This document shows positions 28,492 through 38,506 of a stretch of DNA of 64,000 nt, in pieces. The stretch is taken from NCBI GenBank assembly GCA_026391775.1, contig JAPLDK010000052.1, positions 41,333 through 105,332 of the forward strand, written 5' to 3'. Source of the stretch: Bacteroidota bacterium (GTDB lineage Bacteria; Bacteroidota; Bacteroidia; Bacteroidales; FEN-979). The position numbers and the translations under genes were made by a program. Numbering within the stretch: position 1 is the stretch's first letter; every line of letters starts with the position of its first letter. Under the pieces are notes generated by a model, which had not been told where the DNA came from, ran no database searches, and was given only the letters and a program-made list of their open reading frames with translations.

Positions 28492-28550
28492 CAATAACAT
28501 AATAAAGCTCAAGAAGTAGCGTTTATTTTTATCAACCAACTACCCGAAAA

Positions 28551-29918
28551 ATGAAAAAACTGCTCGTGTTTTTAGTCCTGCTGGTCTTCCTTGGAAGCTG
28601 CAGCAACTCAGGAAACGGAGAACTGACCGGGGTTAAGGGAAGGAAAAGGTATTATCAGCCTGATCCCTTTGGTATGGTTTACATACCCATGGGTAGTTAT
28701 ACCATGGGAGTAGCCGACGAAGATGTTCCTTATGCCCAGCTCAACAATCCGCGTACAGTGTCGGTTGCGGCATTTTACATGGACCAGACAGAAATCACTA
28801 ATAATGAGTATCGCCAATTCGTATATTGGGTGAGGGATTCCATAGCCCGCCGGATTCTGGGTGAAATCAAACCCGAACTTTATTTTATCGCAGAAAACAA
28901 AAAAACCGGTGAAACCTTTGATCCGCCTTACCTGAACTGGGAAACCAAAATCGAATGGAATTCAGAACAGCAGGATGTCAGGGATGCATTGAATCAGATG
29001 TATTTACCTGAAAATGAACGTTATTTCAGAGTTAAGGAAATTGATTCCCGTAAACTTTATTATGAATATTACTTTGTTGACCTTAAAGCTGCCGCCCATA
29101 AGGAATGGGGAGGCCAGGCTGATCCCAAGGATGCCGGTCTTGCCAATCGTCCTCAGGGTATGAAGGACCGTTCAGTATATGTACGTAAGGAAGTTATTAA
29201 CGTATATCCTGATACTCTTTGCTGGATCCATGATTATGTATATTCTTTCAATGATCCCTCAACTGAAAAGTATTTCTGGCATCCCGCCTATGATCATTAT
29301 CCTGTTGTTGGAGTTAACTGGAAGCAGGCCAATGCTTTCTGCATCTGGCGTACTCAGCTGAAAAACAGTTTTCTTTATGGTAAGAAGGGAGAATCATCCA
29401 TCAGTGAATTCCGCCTTCCTACTGAAGCCGAATGGGAATGGGCTGCAAGAGGAGGATATGATGGCAATTCTTATCCCTGGGGTGGCCCCTACACCCGCAA
29501 TGACAAGGGCTGTTTCCTTGCGAACTTTAAACCTCTCAGAGGCAATTATATTGACGATGGTGGATTACATACGGTTATTGTAGCCCACTACCCGGCTAAT
29601 GAATTTGGCCTGTACGATATGGCTGGTAATGTTGCCGAATGGACCAGATCGGCATTCCATCCTTCATCCTACAATTTTACCTGGGACCTGAACCCCGATT
29701 ATACATACAATGCCAAGGACAGCGATCCCTCCACATTAAAACGCAAGGTGATCCGCGGCGGTTCCTGGAAAGATATTGCATATTACCTGCGGGTTTCCAC
29801 CAGAGCCTATGAGTTCCAGGATACATCGAAATGTTATATCGGATTCCGCTGTGTCCAGAACTTCCTTGGGCGCCAGAAGGATGATAATCCTGCAAGAGCC
29901 TCTAAGGTTTACAACTAA
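28551..29918 (+). CDS. gldK: Type IX secretion / gliding lipoprotein GldK (PorK)
   Basis: Lipoprotein of 455 residues (LGSC, Cys17) with a formylglycine-generating-enzyme (SUMF1) fold: PFGMVYIPMGSYTMGVADED near 40-60, FYMDQTEITNNEYRQFVYW (78-96), FRLPTEAEWEWAARGG and GLYDMAGNVAEWTRS, ending VIRGGSWKD and YIGFRCV. GldK/PorK forms a periplasmic ring with GldN at the outer membrane and has no known enzymatic role. First of four intact genes gldK-gldL-gldM-gldN. Confidence 0.97.
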   Translation: MKKLLVFLVLLVFLGSCSNSGNGELTGVKGRKRYYQPDPFGMVYIPMGSYTMGVADEDVPYAQLNNPRTVSVAAFYMDQTEITNNEYRQFVYWVRDSIARRILGEIKPELYFIAENKKTGETFDPPYLNWETKIEWNSEQQDVRDALNQMYLPENERYFRVKEIDSRKLYYEYYFVDLKAAAHKEWGGQADPKDAGLANRPQGMKDRSVYVRKEVINVYPDTLCWIHDYVYSFNDPSTEKYFWHPAYDHYPVVGVNWKQANAFCIWRTQLKNSFLYGKKGESSISEFRLPTEAEWEWAARGGYDGNSYPWGGPYTRNDKGCFLANFKPLRGNYIDDGGLHTVIVAHYPANEFGLYDMAGNVAEWTRSAFHPSSYNFTWDLNPDYTYNAKDSDPSTLKRKVIRGGSWKDIAYYLRVSTRAYEFQDTSKCYIGFRCVQNFLGRQKDDNPARASKVYN

Positions 29919-29971
29919 TAAAAAACAAGTCAATCAACGTTCAACCAATCTCAATTTAAACTTTCTGAATT

Positions 29972-31153
29972 ATGGGTCTTCTGAATTTTGTAAAATCTAA
30001 AGGTTACAAGCATTTCATGGCTAAGCTGTATGGATGGGGTGCATCAGTAGTTATCATTGGTGCCTTATTCAAGATAAATCACTATCCGTTTGCAAATGAA
30101 ATGCTGATTGTGGGATTAGGAACTGAGTCGATCATCTTTTTCTTCTCTGCTTTTGAACCACCTCACGTAGAACCGGATTGGAGTTTGGTTTATCCCCAAC
30201 TGGCAGGAATGTATCACGATGTTGATTTCGATGCATCTCAGGCGCTTGCTTCAGGAGAAACCGTAAGTCAGGAACTTGATAAAATGCTTTCAAAAGCCAA
30301 AATCGGCCCCGAACTCATTAATAGCCTTGGCGAAGGGTTGCGCACCCTTAATGATACAACATCAAAACTGGGCAAAATGTCAGATGCGGCAGTTACCAAC
30401 GACCAGTTCGTCAACTCCGTAAAACAGGCAACCGACGGAGCGTCAAAACTCAGCGATTCATATAAAAAGACCGCAAACGTTCTTGAACAGAGTGTGAGCA
30501 CTTCCCAGGAACAGCTTCAGCATATGCAATCAGCTGCAAAAAGTGCTGCCGGCCTTTCCAGCGCATACACTGAGGTCGCCAATACCCTGAAGGAAGAGAT
30601 CAAGGTTAACAAGGATATGACTATAAGTATATCCGCTGCCACTGCTTCGACAAATAAATTCATTGAGAAATATAATGAATCTGCAGAAATGCTCTCCAAA
30701 ACTGCCGCTTCATTATCATCTTCAACCTCTGAAAATGAAAATTACAACAAGCAGATGCAACGCGTATCAAGCAACCTTTCTGCTTTGAATGCATTGTATG
30801 AACTACACCTCCAGGGCTCCAACGAACAAATGGAGAATACAAACAAGTTTAATTCGATCCTAGGAAAGTTCGCCGATAATTTAACTGAATCGGTTACAAA
30901 TACCGCCAAATACAAGGATAATCTAAATTCATTAAATAAGGTTGTTGAAAAGCAGCTGCAAACATCCTCAAACCAGGTTGAAGCTTCGGCCCAGATGGAA
31001 GAAAGCATGAAGCATTTCCTGGAGAATCTGAATGCATCAGTTACCCAGACAGCCAGGTTCAAAGAACAGGTCGATGCGCTGGCCAGCAATATTGCCTCAT
31101 TAAATAAGGTATACGGCAGTATGCTCTCAGCTATGAATGTTTCAATAAAGTAA
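29972..31153 (+). CDS. gldL: Type IX secretion motor protein GldL (PorL), long C-terminal form
   Basis: Inner-membrane protein that with GldM forms the proton-driven motor of type IX secretion. 393 residues. The N-terminus has the conserved KLYGWGASVVIIGALFKINHYPFANEMLIVGLGTESIIFFFSAFEPP with two transmembrane helices (about 22-60) and the conserved Glu in the second. Residues about 90-390 are a long cytoplasmic helical or coiled-coil region rich in Ser, Thr, Asn and Gln. That is longer than Flavobacterium GldL (about 215) and Porphyromonas PorL (about 309), as recalled. 53 bases after gldK and 54 before gldM. Confidence 0.95.
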   Translation: MGLLNFVKSKGYKHFMAKLYGWGASVVIIGALFKINHYPFANEMLIVGLGTESIIFFFSAFEPPHVEPDWSLVYPQLAGMYHDVDFDASQALASGETVSQELDKMLSKAKIGPELINSLGEGLRTLNDTTSKLGKMSDAAVTNDQFVNSVKQATDGASKLSDSYKKTANVLEQSVSTSQEQLQHMQSAAKSAAGLSSAYTEVANTLKEEIKVNKDMTISISAATASTNKFIEKYNESAEMLSKTAASLSSSTSENENYNKQMQRVSSNLSALNALYELHLQGSNEQMENTNKFNSILGKFADNLTESVTNTAKYKDNLNSLNKVVEKQLQTSSNQVEASAQMEESMKHFLENLNASVTQTARFKEQVDALASNIASLNKVYGSMLSAMNVSIK

Positions 31154-31207
31154 CACTGGTAAAAAGGTTTAACAATCCGGATTATTCATCTGAAAACCAA
31201 AAAATAA

Positions 31208-32806
31208 ATGGCTGGATATAAAGAGACACCGAGGCAAAAGATGATCGGGATGATGTATCTCGTACTTACGGCATTGCTCGCGCTGAACGTCTCGAAACAA
31301 ATGCTTGATGCATTCATTGTGGTTAACGAAACCATGGAGAATACAAACTCAAATTTCAACAAAAAGTTAGATAACACTCTTTCCAAATTCAAGGTCCAGT
31401 ATCAAATGAACCCGAATAAAGTAGGGCCTTACTGGGACAGGGCAAAAAAAGCACGTCAGCTTTCGGAGAACCTGGCAAATTTTATAGACAGCCTTAAGTA
31501 CACGGTGGTTTCCCAAACCGAAAGAATTCCATATAAGGATGCAAAAGTACTTTCACTTGCAAATTGTGACAAGAAAGAGAATTATGACCAGCCAACTAAT
31601 TTCTTTATCGGAAACTCCCAGGATGGTTCTGCAGGGGAAGCCCGGGTATTGAAGAACAGGATTGAAGCCTACAAGAAGGAAATGACAGCGCTTCTTGACG
31701 CAAAATACCAGGGAACAATGAAACTGGGCCTGAAAACTGAAGGCCAGTTCAAGGATTCGTACAATGAGGCCCAGAACTGGGAAATGCATAATTTTTATCA
31801 CACCATCCTGGCTGCTACCGTCACTATTCTTAACCAGATCAAAGCCGATGTTTATAATGCTGAATTTGATGTCGTAAATAACCTCTTTGCGGCTGTATCG
31901 GCCGAAGACTGGAAGTTTGACGCTATCCGTGCCAAAGTTATCCCCAAGAGCAACTATGTATTCCTCGGCGAAGAGTATTCTGCCGAAATTCTGGTTGCTG
32001 CTTATGATACCAAAGCCAATCCAAATGTTCGCTATATGCTTGGTTCCGACACCCTCACACCGGCTAACTTTAAAAATGCCACACCGATTACAGGCGAAAA
32101 CGGGGTCGTGACTCTTAAACTCGGAGGCTCATCGGAAGGACTGAAGAAATTTGCAGGGATCATTAAAATTGTAAGCCCCCTGGGCGATACTATGACCTTC
32201 CATTTCAAAGACGAGTTCATTGTGGCAAAACCGGCGCTGACGATTTCCCCTACCAAAATGAACGTATTCTATATCGGGGTTGACAACCCTGTCTCGATCA
32301 CTGTGCCGGGCGGACCTGAAAGAGTGACGCCTACAATTTCCGTCGGAAACATCCGCCCGGAAGGGAAAGATTATATTGTGAGCGGACTCCCCCAGAACAC
32401 CAGGGAAGCCGTGATCTCGGTGACTGCAGTGTTTTCAGGGAAATCAAAGAATATGGGTTCCTATACAGCCCGCTTGAAACGCGTACCTGACCCAATCGCT
32501 AAAATAGGCGGAAAGAATGAAGGCGTAATTTCAAAGAGTATTGTACTTGCCAGTCCGTTCCTTGTCCCGGAAATGCCCACAGGATTTGATTTCGACCTGA
32601 AGTACGTCGTTACATCCTACAACTTTGTTACCGATATAACCGGCGATATTTATGAAGTAAAAGTGCAGGGCAACAGGCTCAGTCCGGAAATTGTAAGGAT
32701 GATCACCAATGCCAGGAAGAACAAACGCCTCTGGTTCGAAAATATCACTGTCAAAGGACCGGATGGAGAACGTACAATTGCCTCTATCAACCTTAAAATT
32801 AATTAA
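31208..32806 (+). CDS. gldM: Type IX secretion motor protein GldM (PorM)
   Basis: 532 residues. One transmembrane helix near the N-terminus in KMIGMMYLVLTALLALNVSKQMLDAF (about 11-36), which pairs with GldL, then a long periplasmic part of four domains (D1-D4) ending at the outer-membrane ring. GYKETPRQKMIGMMYLVLTALLA is the family start. The length fits the family (about 510-530). It passes motor torque from GldL to the GldK/GldN ring. Confidence 0.97.
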   Translation: MAGYKETPRQKMIGMMYLVLTALLALNVSKQMLDAFIVVNETMENTNSNFNKKLDNTLSKFKVQYQMNPNKVGPYWDRAKKARQLSENLANFIDSLKYTVVSQTERIPYKDAKVLSLANCDKKENYDQPTNFFIGNSQDGSAGEARVLKNRIEAYKKEMTALLDAKYQGTMKLGLKTEGQFKDSYNEAQNWEMHNFYHTILAATVTILNQIKADVYNAEFDVVNNLFAAVSAEDWKFDAIRAKVIPKSNYVFLGEEYSAEILVAAYDTKANPNVRYMLGSDTLTPANFKNATPITGENGVVTLKLGGSSEGLKKFAGIIKIVSPLGDTMTFHFKDEFIVAKPALTISPTKMNVFYIGVDNPVSITVPGGPERVTPTISVGNIRPEGKDYIVSGLPQNTREAVISVTAVFSGKSKNMGSYTARLKRVPDPIAKIGGKNEGVISKSIVLASPFLVPEMPTGFDFDLKYVVTSYNFVTDITGDIYEVKVQGNRLSPEIVRMITNARKNKRLWFENITVKGPDGERTIASINLKIN

Positions 32807-32827
32807 ACCAAAATATTCCAGCACATC

Positions 32828-33682
32828 ATGAAAAGGATAATTTTCATTGCATTTGTGGCAGCACTTGTGACAGGGGTCAGGATGACTTCTTATGCACAGG
32901 TTCTGGAAGCTCCCCCAAGGGATGGTGTTTATGACAGGACCGTAATCACTCAGGTTCAGCCAATACCTTATCCTTATTTAAGGGAGGCAGATATTGTCTG
33001 GACAAAGAGAGTCTGGAGAGTCATCGACATGCGTGAGAAGATGAACCAACCATTTTACTTTCCTGAAACTCCTCAGAATCAGTGGAAAAGCTTTATGCAA
33101 ATCATTCTCGATGGAATGAAAGAAGGCACCATCCAGGCATATTCAGCTGAAACCGACCTCTTCCTTGTTCCTTTAGCCCATAAGGACCTGATGGACCAAC
33201 TCGAAACAAAACAGAAGCTGAGACTGAAACGTCCCGACAATCCTGACATTGAATTTGACACAGTTATTTCAAAACCTTTCTATGCTTCCGATGTAAAGCA
33301 GCTGAGGGTAAAGGAAGACTGGTATTTCGACAAGCAGAGGTCAGTGCTTGAAGTTCGTATCCTTGGTATTTGTCCAATGATGGAGAGTTTTACTGATGAT
33401 GGAACATCCCGTGGCTACAAGCCCCTTTTCTGGATATATTTCCCCGATTGCCGCAACCTGTTTGCACGCAATGAACAGTTCAACCTCAGGAACGGTGTTG
33501 CCGGCCGCCTCACATATGATGATGTGTTCATGAAAAGGATCTTCTCCAGCTATATATATAAGGAGGAAAATGTATATGACCGTAAGATCAGTGACTATGC
33601 AACCGGAGTTGATGCCCTGCTGGAATCCGAAAGGGCTAAAAATAAGATCCTGGAGTTTGAATCAAGCCTTTGGGAATATTAG
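32828..33682 (+). CDS. gldN: Type IX secretion ring protein GldN (PorN)
   Basis: 284-residue periplasmic protein with signal peptide (IIFIAFVAALVTGVRMTSYAQ). Typical segments are DIVWTKRVWRVIDMREKMNQPFYFP (about 55-80) and RILGICPMMESFTDDG. It binds GldK to build the 32- to 36-subunit ring at the outer membrane. It starts 21 bases after gldM and is the last gene of the operon; a strong terminator follows. Confidence 0.97.
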   Translation: MKRIIFIAFVAALVTGVRMTSYAQVLEAPPRDGVYDRTVITQVQPIPYPYLREADIVWTKRVWRVIDMREKMNQPFYFPETPQNQWKSFMQIILDGMKEGTIQAYSAETDLFLVPLAHKDLMDQLETKQKLRLKRPDNPDIEFDTVISKPFYASDVKQLRVKEDWYFDKQRSVLEVRILGICPMMESFTDDGTSRGYKPLFWIYFPDCRNLFARNEQFNLRNGVAGRLTYDDVFMKRIFSSYIYKEENVYDRKISDYATGVDALLESERAKNKILEFESSLWEY

Positions 33683-33712
33683 GACCTGAAAGAATTTTTT
33701 TTTTTTGATTTA

Positions 33713-33742
33713 CTGCCCCGGACTTCCGGGGCAGTTTTTTTT
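33713..33742 (+). terminator. Rho-independent terminator of the gldKLMN operon
   Basis: Stem CTGCCCCGG / CCGGGGCAG with ACTT loop, then eight T. A run of 12 T (33695-33706) lies just before it. Confidence 0.93.
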
Positions 33743-33815
33743 AGTAGGCTTGCGGATTTCATTTTCCCGGGTAACAGATATTTGATTATTTTTAGCAAGC
33801 TAATTTTCCGTCGTT

Positions 33816-35927
33816 TTGGTTGCAATCAAACCTTTTCTTGAAACTTCGATCGAATATCTGAAAGGTGTTGGCCCGGCCAGGGCCGAAGCATTACGTTCTG
33901 AATTACAAATAGAAATTTTCGGTGATCTCCTGACACATTTCCCCTTCCGTTATATTGACCGTTCAAAAACATACCTTATCACCGATATCCGGGATGAAAA
34001 TACTTTTATTCAGCTCAGGGCACGTGTGATAAAATCAAAGACCGTTGGACCGCCCAGGTCACAAAGACTGGTGGTCACGGTTGAAGATGAAAGCGGGCAG
34101 ATCGACCTTGTCTGGTTCCAGGGAGTCAAATGGCTGGTTGATAAGATAGCAAACGGCCAGGAATGGATCATTTTCGGGAAACCCCAGATGTTCAACGGTC
34201 AATGGAATATGCCGCATCCTGAGATTGAACCTCCTGAAACCGAACCATTGCCCATCAGCAGGATTATTCAGCCTATATACAGTTCTACGGAAAAGCTGAA
34301 ATCAAAGGGGCTGGATTATAAGGGAATAGGCAAGCTAGTCAAGACCATGCTGCTGCACGAAAAATTTTATATTCCGGAGAATTTAAATAAGGATATTCTT
34401 GAAAGGCTAAGGCTGATCAGCCGGCAGGAGGCGTTCCTGAACATTCATTTCCCTCAAAGTCAGGAACTTCTGGCAAAAGCACAGGCCAGGCTGAAATTCG
34501 AGGAGTTGTTCTTCATCCAGCTGCGACTGCTTAAACAGCGGATATCAAGATTGCAGAAAAATGATGGCCATGTGTTTGCAACTGTTGGAGATTACCTCAA
34601 TGATTTTTATCATAAGTACCTGACATTCGAACTGACTAATGCACAGAAAAAAGTGATCAGGGAGATCAGGGCTGATATGGGATCGGGGAAACAAATGAAC
34701 CGGCTTTTACAAGGGGATGTCGGCAGCGGCAAGACCATGGTGGCACTTATGTGCATGCTCATCGCCCTTGACAACAATTACCAGTCCTGCCTGATGGCTC
34801 CGACAGAAATCCTCGCAAATCAGCATTTCAGCAACATTTCGAGGATGCTCTCCGGGCTTGAGGTGAACATACGCCTGCTCACGGGTTCAACCAAACAGGC
34901 TGAACGCAACCAAACCCTTGAATTACTGGAAAACGGAAAACTTTCATTTCTGATAGGAACCCATGCACTGCTTGAAGACAAGGTCCAGTTTCACAACCTC
35001 GGCCTGGTTGTTATTGATGAACAGCACCGCTTCGGCGTTGCACAAAGAGCCGCGTTATGGGAGAAAAACCAGAGAACCCCTCATATTCTTGTCATGACCG
35101 CAACACCCATTCCCAGGACCCTGGCCATGACATTGTATGGAGACCTGGATTCATCGGTAATAGATGAACTTCCACCCGGACGTAAGCCCATCATCACAAA
35201 GCATGTCTATGACCAGGATCATTATAAGGTCTATAATTTCCTCAAACAGAAATTACGGGAAGGTAACCAGGTTTACATTGTTTATCCCCTCATCGAGGAG
35301 TCCGAATCCCTTGATCTTAAGAACCTCACCGAAGGTTTTCAGACCATGGTCAGGGAATTTCCTCAACCAGGTTTCAGGGTTGGAATGGTGCACGGCAGGA
35401 TGAAACAACAACAGAAGGATGCCGAAATGAAGCGTTTTCTTGAAAAAGAAACCCAGATCCTTGTTTCCACAACTGTTATAGAAGTAGGTGTGGATATTCC
35501 TGAAGCCTCCATCATGGTCATTGAAAACGCTGATCGCTTCGGTCTTTCACAGCTTCACCAGCTCAGGGGAAGGGTAGGCAGGGGCAGTGCCCAATCGTAC
35601 TGCATTCTCATGACTCCTGAAGATACAGGAACAGATGCCCGTACCCGTATCAATACCATGCTTAGGACCAATGACGGTTTTGAAATCGCCGAGACAGACC
35701 TTCATCTGAGGGGGCCGGGTGACTTGCAGGGAACACAACAAAGCGGAATTCTGAACCTTCGTATTGCGGATATTATCCAGGACGAAAAGATCCTGAAATT
35801 TGCCCGTAATGTTGCTTCGGATATTTTGAATGACGACCCCGGTCTTAAGCTTGAAAAAAATGCCATTTTGGCAAAACATATCAGCCATATGGATGAACAT
35901 CAGCAAAATTGGGGGCTGATTTCATAG
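33816..35927 (+). CDS. recG: ATP-dependent DNA helicase RecG
   Basis: Helicase that remodels stalled forks and branched DNA. 703 residues. Wedge/OB domain in the first 270 residues (FPFRYIDRSKTY near 42-53), Walker A GDVGSGKT (300-307), DEQH box (401-404), GRVGRGSAQSYC near residue 585. The start is a TTG at 33816 (TTG GTT GCA ATC), since no in-frame ATG precedes the conserved N-terminal KGVGPARAEAL region. The C-terminus has the RecG-type LHLRGPGDLQGTQQSG. Single gene, followed by pheT with its own promoter box. Confidence 0.97.
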   Translation: MVAIKPFLETSIEYLKGVGPARAEALRSELQIEIFGDLLTHFPFRYIDRSKTYLITDIRDENTFIQLRARVIKSKTVGPPRSQRLVVTVEDESGQIDLVWFQGVKWLVDKIANGQEWIIFGKPQMFNGQWNMPHPEIEPPETEPLPISRIIQPIYSSTEKLKSKGLDYKGIGKLVKTMLLHEKFYIPENLNKDILERLRLISRQEAFLNIHFPQSQELLAKAQARLKFEELFFIQLRLLKQRISRLQKNDGHVFATVGDYLNDFYHKYLTFELTNAQKKVIREIRADMGSGKQMNRLLQGDVGSGKTMVALMCMLIALDNNYQSCLMAPTEILANQHFSNISRMLSGLEVNIRLLTGSTKQAERNQTLELLENGKLSFLIGTHALLEDKVQFHNLGLVVIDEQHRFGVAQRAALWEKNQRTPHILVMTATPIPRTLAMTLYGDLDSSVIDELPPGRKPIITKHVYDQDHYKVYNFLKQKLREGNQVYIVYPLIEESESLDLKNLTEGFQTMVREFPQPGFRVGMVHGRMKQQQKDAEMKRFLEKETQILVSTTVIEVGVDIPEASIMVIENADRFGLSQLHQLRGRVGRGSAQSYCILMTPEDTGTDARTRINTMLRTNDGFEIAETDLHLRGPGDLQGTQQSGILNLRIADIIQDEKILKFARNVASDILNDDPGLKLEKNAILAKHISHMDEHQQNWGLIS

Positions 35928-35946
35928 TTTTTTGATCAATAATTCC

Positions 35947-35954
35947 TACCTTTG
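35947..35954 (+). promoter_or_regulatory. Putative -7 element for pheT
   Basis: TACCTTTG, full TAnnTTTG match, 23 bases before the pheT ATG. Confidence 0.5.
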
Positions 35955-35977
35955 TTCCTTAAAATAAGGCTAGCATC

Positions 35978-38473
35978 ATGAAAATTTCCTATAACTGGCT
36001 GAGGCAATATATTAAGACAGATCTGTCGCCTGAAAAATTGGCAGAACTGCTTACTGGTTGTGGTCTCGAAGTTGAGAACATGGAGGAGTTTCATAGTGTG
36101 AAAGGCGGCCTTAAAGGAGTTGTTATAGGAGAGGTCCTCAGCTGTGCAAAGCACCCTAACTCCGATCATCTTTCACTCACAACCGTGAGCACGGGACAGG
36201 GTGAGCCTTTAAGCATTGTTTGCGGAGCCCCAAACGTCGCTGCCGGCCAAAAAGTTGCTGTGGCCGGGCTTGGAACTACTTTGTATTTTAACGATAAGGA
36301 AGTGACGCTTCAGAAAACCAGGATACGCGGGGAAGTCTCCGAAGGTATGATCTGTGCTGAAGATGAGCTGGGGCTGGGCAAGGGCCATGCAGGGATCATG
36401 ATTTTGCCTTCTGAAGCAAAAGTTGGCATATCTGCTTCGGAATATTTCGGTATCGAGCATGACTGGGTTTTCACTATCGGTTTAACTCCCAACCGTGCTG
36501 ATGCTGCATCCCATATTGGTGTTGCCAGGGATGTTGCTGCTGTTATTAATAACTTCGGACGATCTGAACCCCTTGACTCCGGCAGAACACAAATACATTT
36601 GCCGGAAGTATCAGCATTCAAACAGGACAATGACGAACTGGTCATCGGGATTGCTGTTGATGATCCTGCAGCCTGTCCGCGATATACAGGCCTTACGATT
36701 ACAGGGATCAAAGTTGCCGAATCACCGGTCTGGCTAAAAAACAGGCTTAATGCTGTGGGCCTAAGGCCAATCAATAATATAGTGGATATCACAAACTTTA
36801 TCCTGATGGAACTTGGCCAGCCTTTACATGCTTTTGATGCAGGCAGGATCACAGGCAGGAATGTTATTGTCAGGAAAAATCCACAGGGAACAAAATTTAC
36901 CACACTTGATGAAGTGGAGCGGGAGCTTGGAAGTGATGACCTGATGATATGCAATGAGGCGGAACCTATGTGCATAGCCGGGGTTTTCGGGGGTGTCGGA
37001 TCTGGTGTGACCTCTGAAACCACTTCTGTTTTTCTCGAAAGCGCATATTTTGATCCTATTCATATACGGAAAACCGCACGTTATCACGGTCTTTCAACCG
37101 ACGCCTCTTTCCGTTTCGAGAGAGGAGCCGATTACAGCATCACAGTATATGCCATAAAGAGGGCTGCCCTGCTTATTAAGGAAATTGCAGGAGGGCAATT
37201 CTCGTCTCCGGTCATTGATGTTTATCCAAAACCACTGGACCCTGTAAAAGTTATTCTTCCCTGGTTCAATCTTGATCGCCTCATAGGGAAAACCTTGGAC
37301 CGCCAGGTTGTTACGGATATATTAACCGACCTTGGAATGCAGGTAACCCGACATATGCAGCCAGGAAATGAAGGCATTGAAATTGCCGTACCCTCTTACA
37401 AGGTGGACGTTACCCGTGATGTTGATATCATTGAAGAAGTGCTGAGGATTTACGGGTATAATAATGTAGAGATACTTCCTGAAGTAAGGTCATCCTTGTC
37501 GTACACTAAAAGACCTGATCCGGATAAGGTAATGAATATTGTGTCGGATTACTTTTCGGCAAACGGGTTTAATGAGATCATGAACAACTCCCTGACCTGT
37601 TCACTGTATTATGAACAGAATCCCGATTTCCCTGCCGAACGTTGTGTAAGGATACTGAATCCCATCAGCCGTGACCTTGACGTGATGAGGCAGAACCTAT
37701 TATTCGGCTGCCTTGAAAGTGTAATCTATAATTTCAACCGGAAGTCGGCCGACTTGAAGTTTTACGAATTCGGCACAGTTTATCAGAAAGCCATGGGTAC
37801 GGATGATCCGGTAAAGGGCTATCATGAAGAAAGCCATATTGCCATTACAATTACCGGCAAATCAGCTGCGGAGAACTGGAATTCCGGGACTGATTCAGTT
37901 AACTGGTTTGAATTGACAGGCTATATCCAGGCATTATTCCATAAACTGGGTATCAATCTTTCGGAAGGAAATACAGGCAGGAAGATCTTTCAAAAGACAT
38001 TCTCCGGCCATACATTTTCCAACGGTTTGATCTATTCCGTTAATGATAAGGTCATAGGAACTGCGGGTTTGTTATCAAGGAACCTCCTGAAGGCTTTTGA
38101 TATCAGGCAGGATATCTATTATGCCGAACTTAACTGGAATGCAATCCTTTTCCTTATACCGGTGAAAGAAACACAGTATCGTGAACTGCCGAAGTTTCCG
38201 GAAGTAAGACGTGATCTTGCCCTTCTGCTTGATGAGGCCGTGAAGTTCGAAGAGATTGAACAACTGGCTTATCAGACAGAAAAAAAACTCCTTAAACAAG
38301 TCGGCTTGTTTGATGTTTATGAAGGAGAGAAGCTTGGAAAAGGCAAAAAATCCTATGCCGTGAGTTTTATTCTTCGCGATGAAGAAAAAACCCTGACAGA
38401 TAAAGAAATTGATAAATGCATGGATCGGCTGATCAATGCATTCAGTAGTAATTTAAAAGCACAGGTACGATAG
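35978..38473 (+). CDS. pheT: Phenylalanine-tRNA ligase beta subunit
   Basis: 831-residue beta chain of the tetrameric PheRS, with the N-terminal tRNA-binding OB fold (about 40-150, with CAKHPNSDHLSL), the B3/B4 editing domain (about 205-390), B5, the catalytic-like core, and the C-terminal FDX-ACB anticodon-binding domain (about 740-831, FPEVRRDLALLLDE and VSFILRDEEKTLTDKEID). pheS is not beside it, a separated arrangement that is common in Bacteroidota. Length fits (about 800-820). Confidence 0.98.
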   Translation: MKISYNWLRQYIKTDLSPEKLAELLTGCGLEVENMEEFHSVKGGLKGVVIGEVLSCAKHPNSDHLSLTTVSTGQGEPLSIVCGAPNVAAGQKVAVAGLGTTLYFNDKEVTLQKTRIRGEVSEGMICAEDELGLGKGHAGIMILPSEAKVGISASEYFGIEHDWVFTIGLTPNRADAASHIGVARDVAAVINNFGRSEPLDSGRTQIHLPEVSAFKQDNDELVIGIAVDDPAACPRYTGLTITGIKVAESPVWLKNRLNAVGLRPINNIVDITNFILMELGQPLHAFDAGRITGRNVIVRKNPQGTKFTTLDEVERELGSDDLMICNEAEPMCIAGVFGGVGSGVTSETTSVFLESAYFDPIHIRKTARYHGLSTDASFRFERGADYSITVYAIKRAALLIKEIAGGQFSSPVIDVYPKPLDPVKVILPWFNLDRLIGKTLDRQVVTDILTDLGMQVTRHMQPGNEGIEIAVPSYKVDVTRDVDIIEEVLRIYGYNNVEILPEVRSSLSYTKRPDPDKVMNIVSDYFSANGFNEIMNNSLTCSLYYEQNPDFPAERCVRILNPISRDLDVMRQNLLFGCLESVIYNFNRKSADLKFYEFGTVYQKAMGTDDPVKGYHEESHIAITITGKSAAENWNSGTDSVNWFELTGYIQALFHKLGINLSEGNTGRKIFQKTFSGHTFSNGLIYSVNDKVIGTAGLLSRNLLKAFDIRQDIYYAELNWNAILFLIPVKETQYRELPKFPEVRRDLALLLDEAVKFEEIEQLAYQTEKKLLKQVGLFDVYEGEKLGKGKKSYAVSFILRDEEKTLTDKEIDKCMDRLINAFSSNLKAQVR

Positions 38474-38506
38474 GCCTGTCGGATAAAAATTTTAAAACAG
38501 ATCTCT

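Noticed and set aside
33695..33706. Run of 12 T as a phase-variable homopolymer
   Set aside because: It is intergenic, after the gldN stop and just before the terminator, so slippage would not alter any protein.
36310..37023. 237-codon minus-strand frame inside pheT
   Set aside because: Fully antisense to pheT with no domain; the sequence is rich in Ser and Pro, a common shadow pattern.
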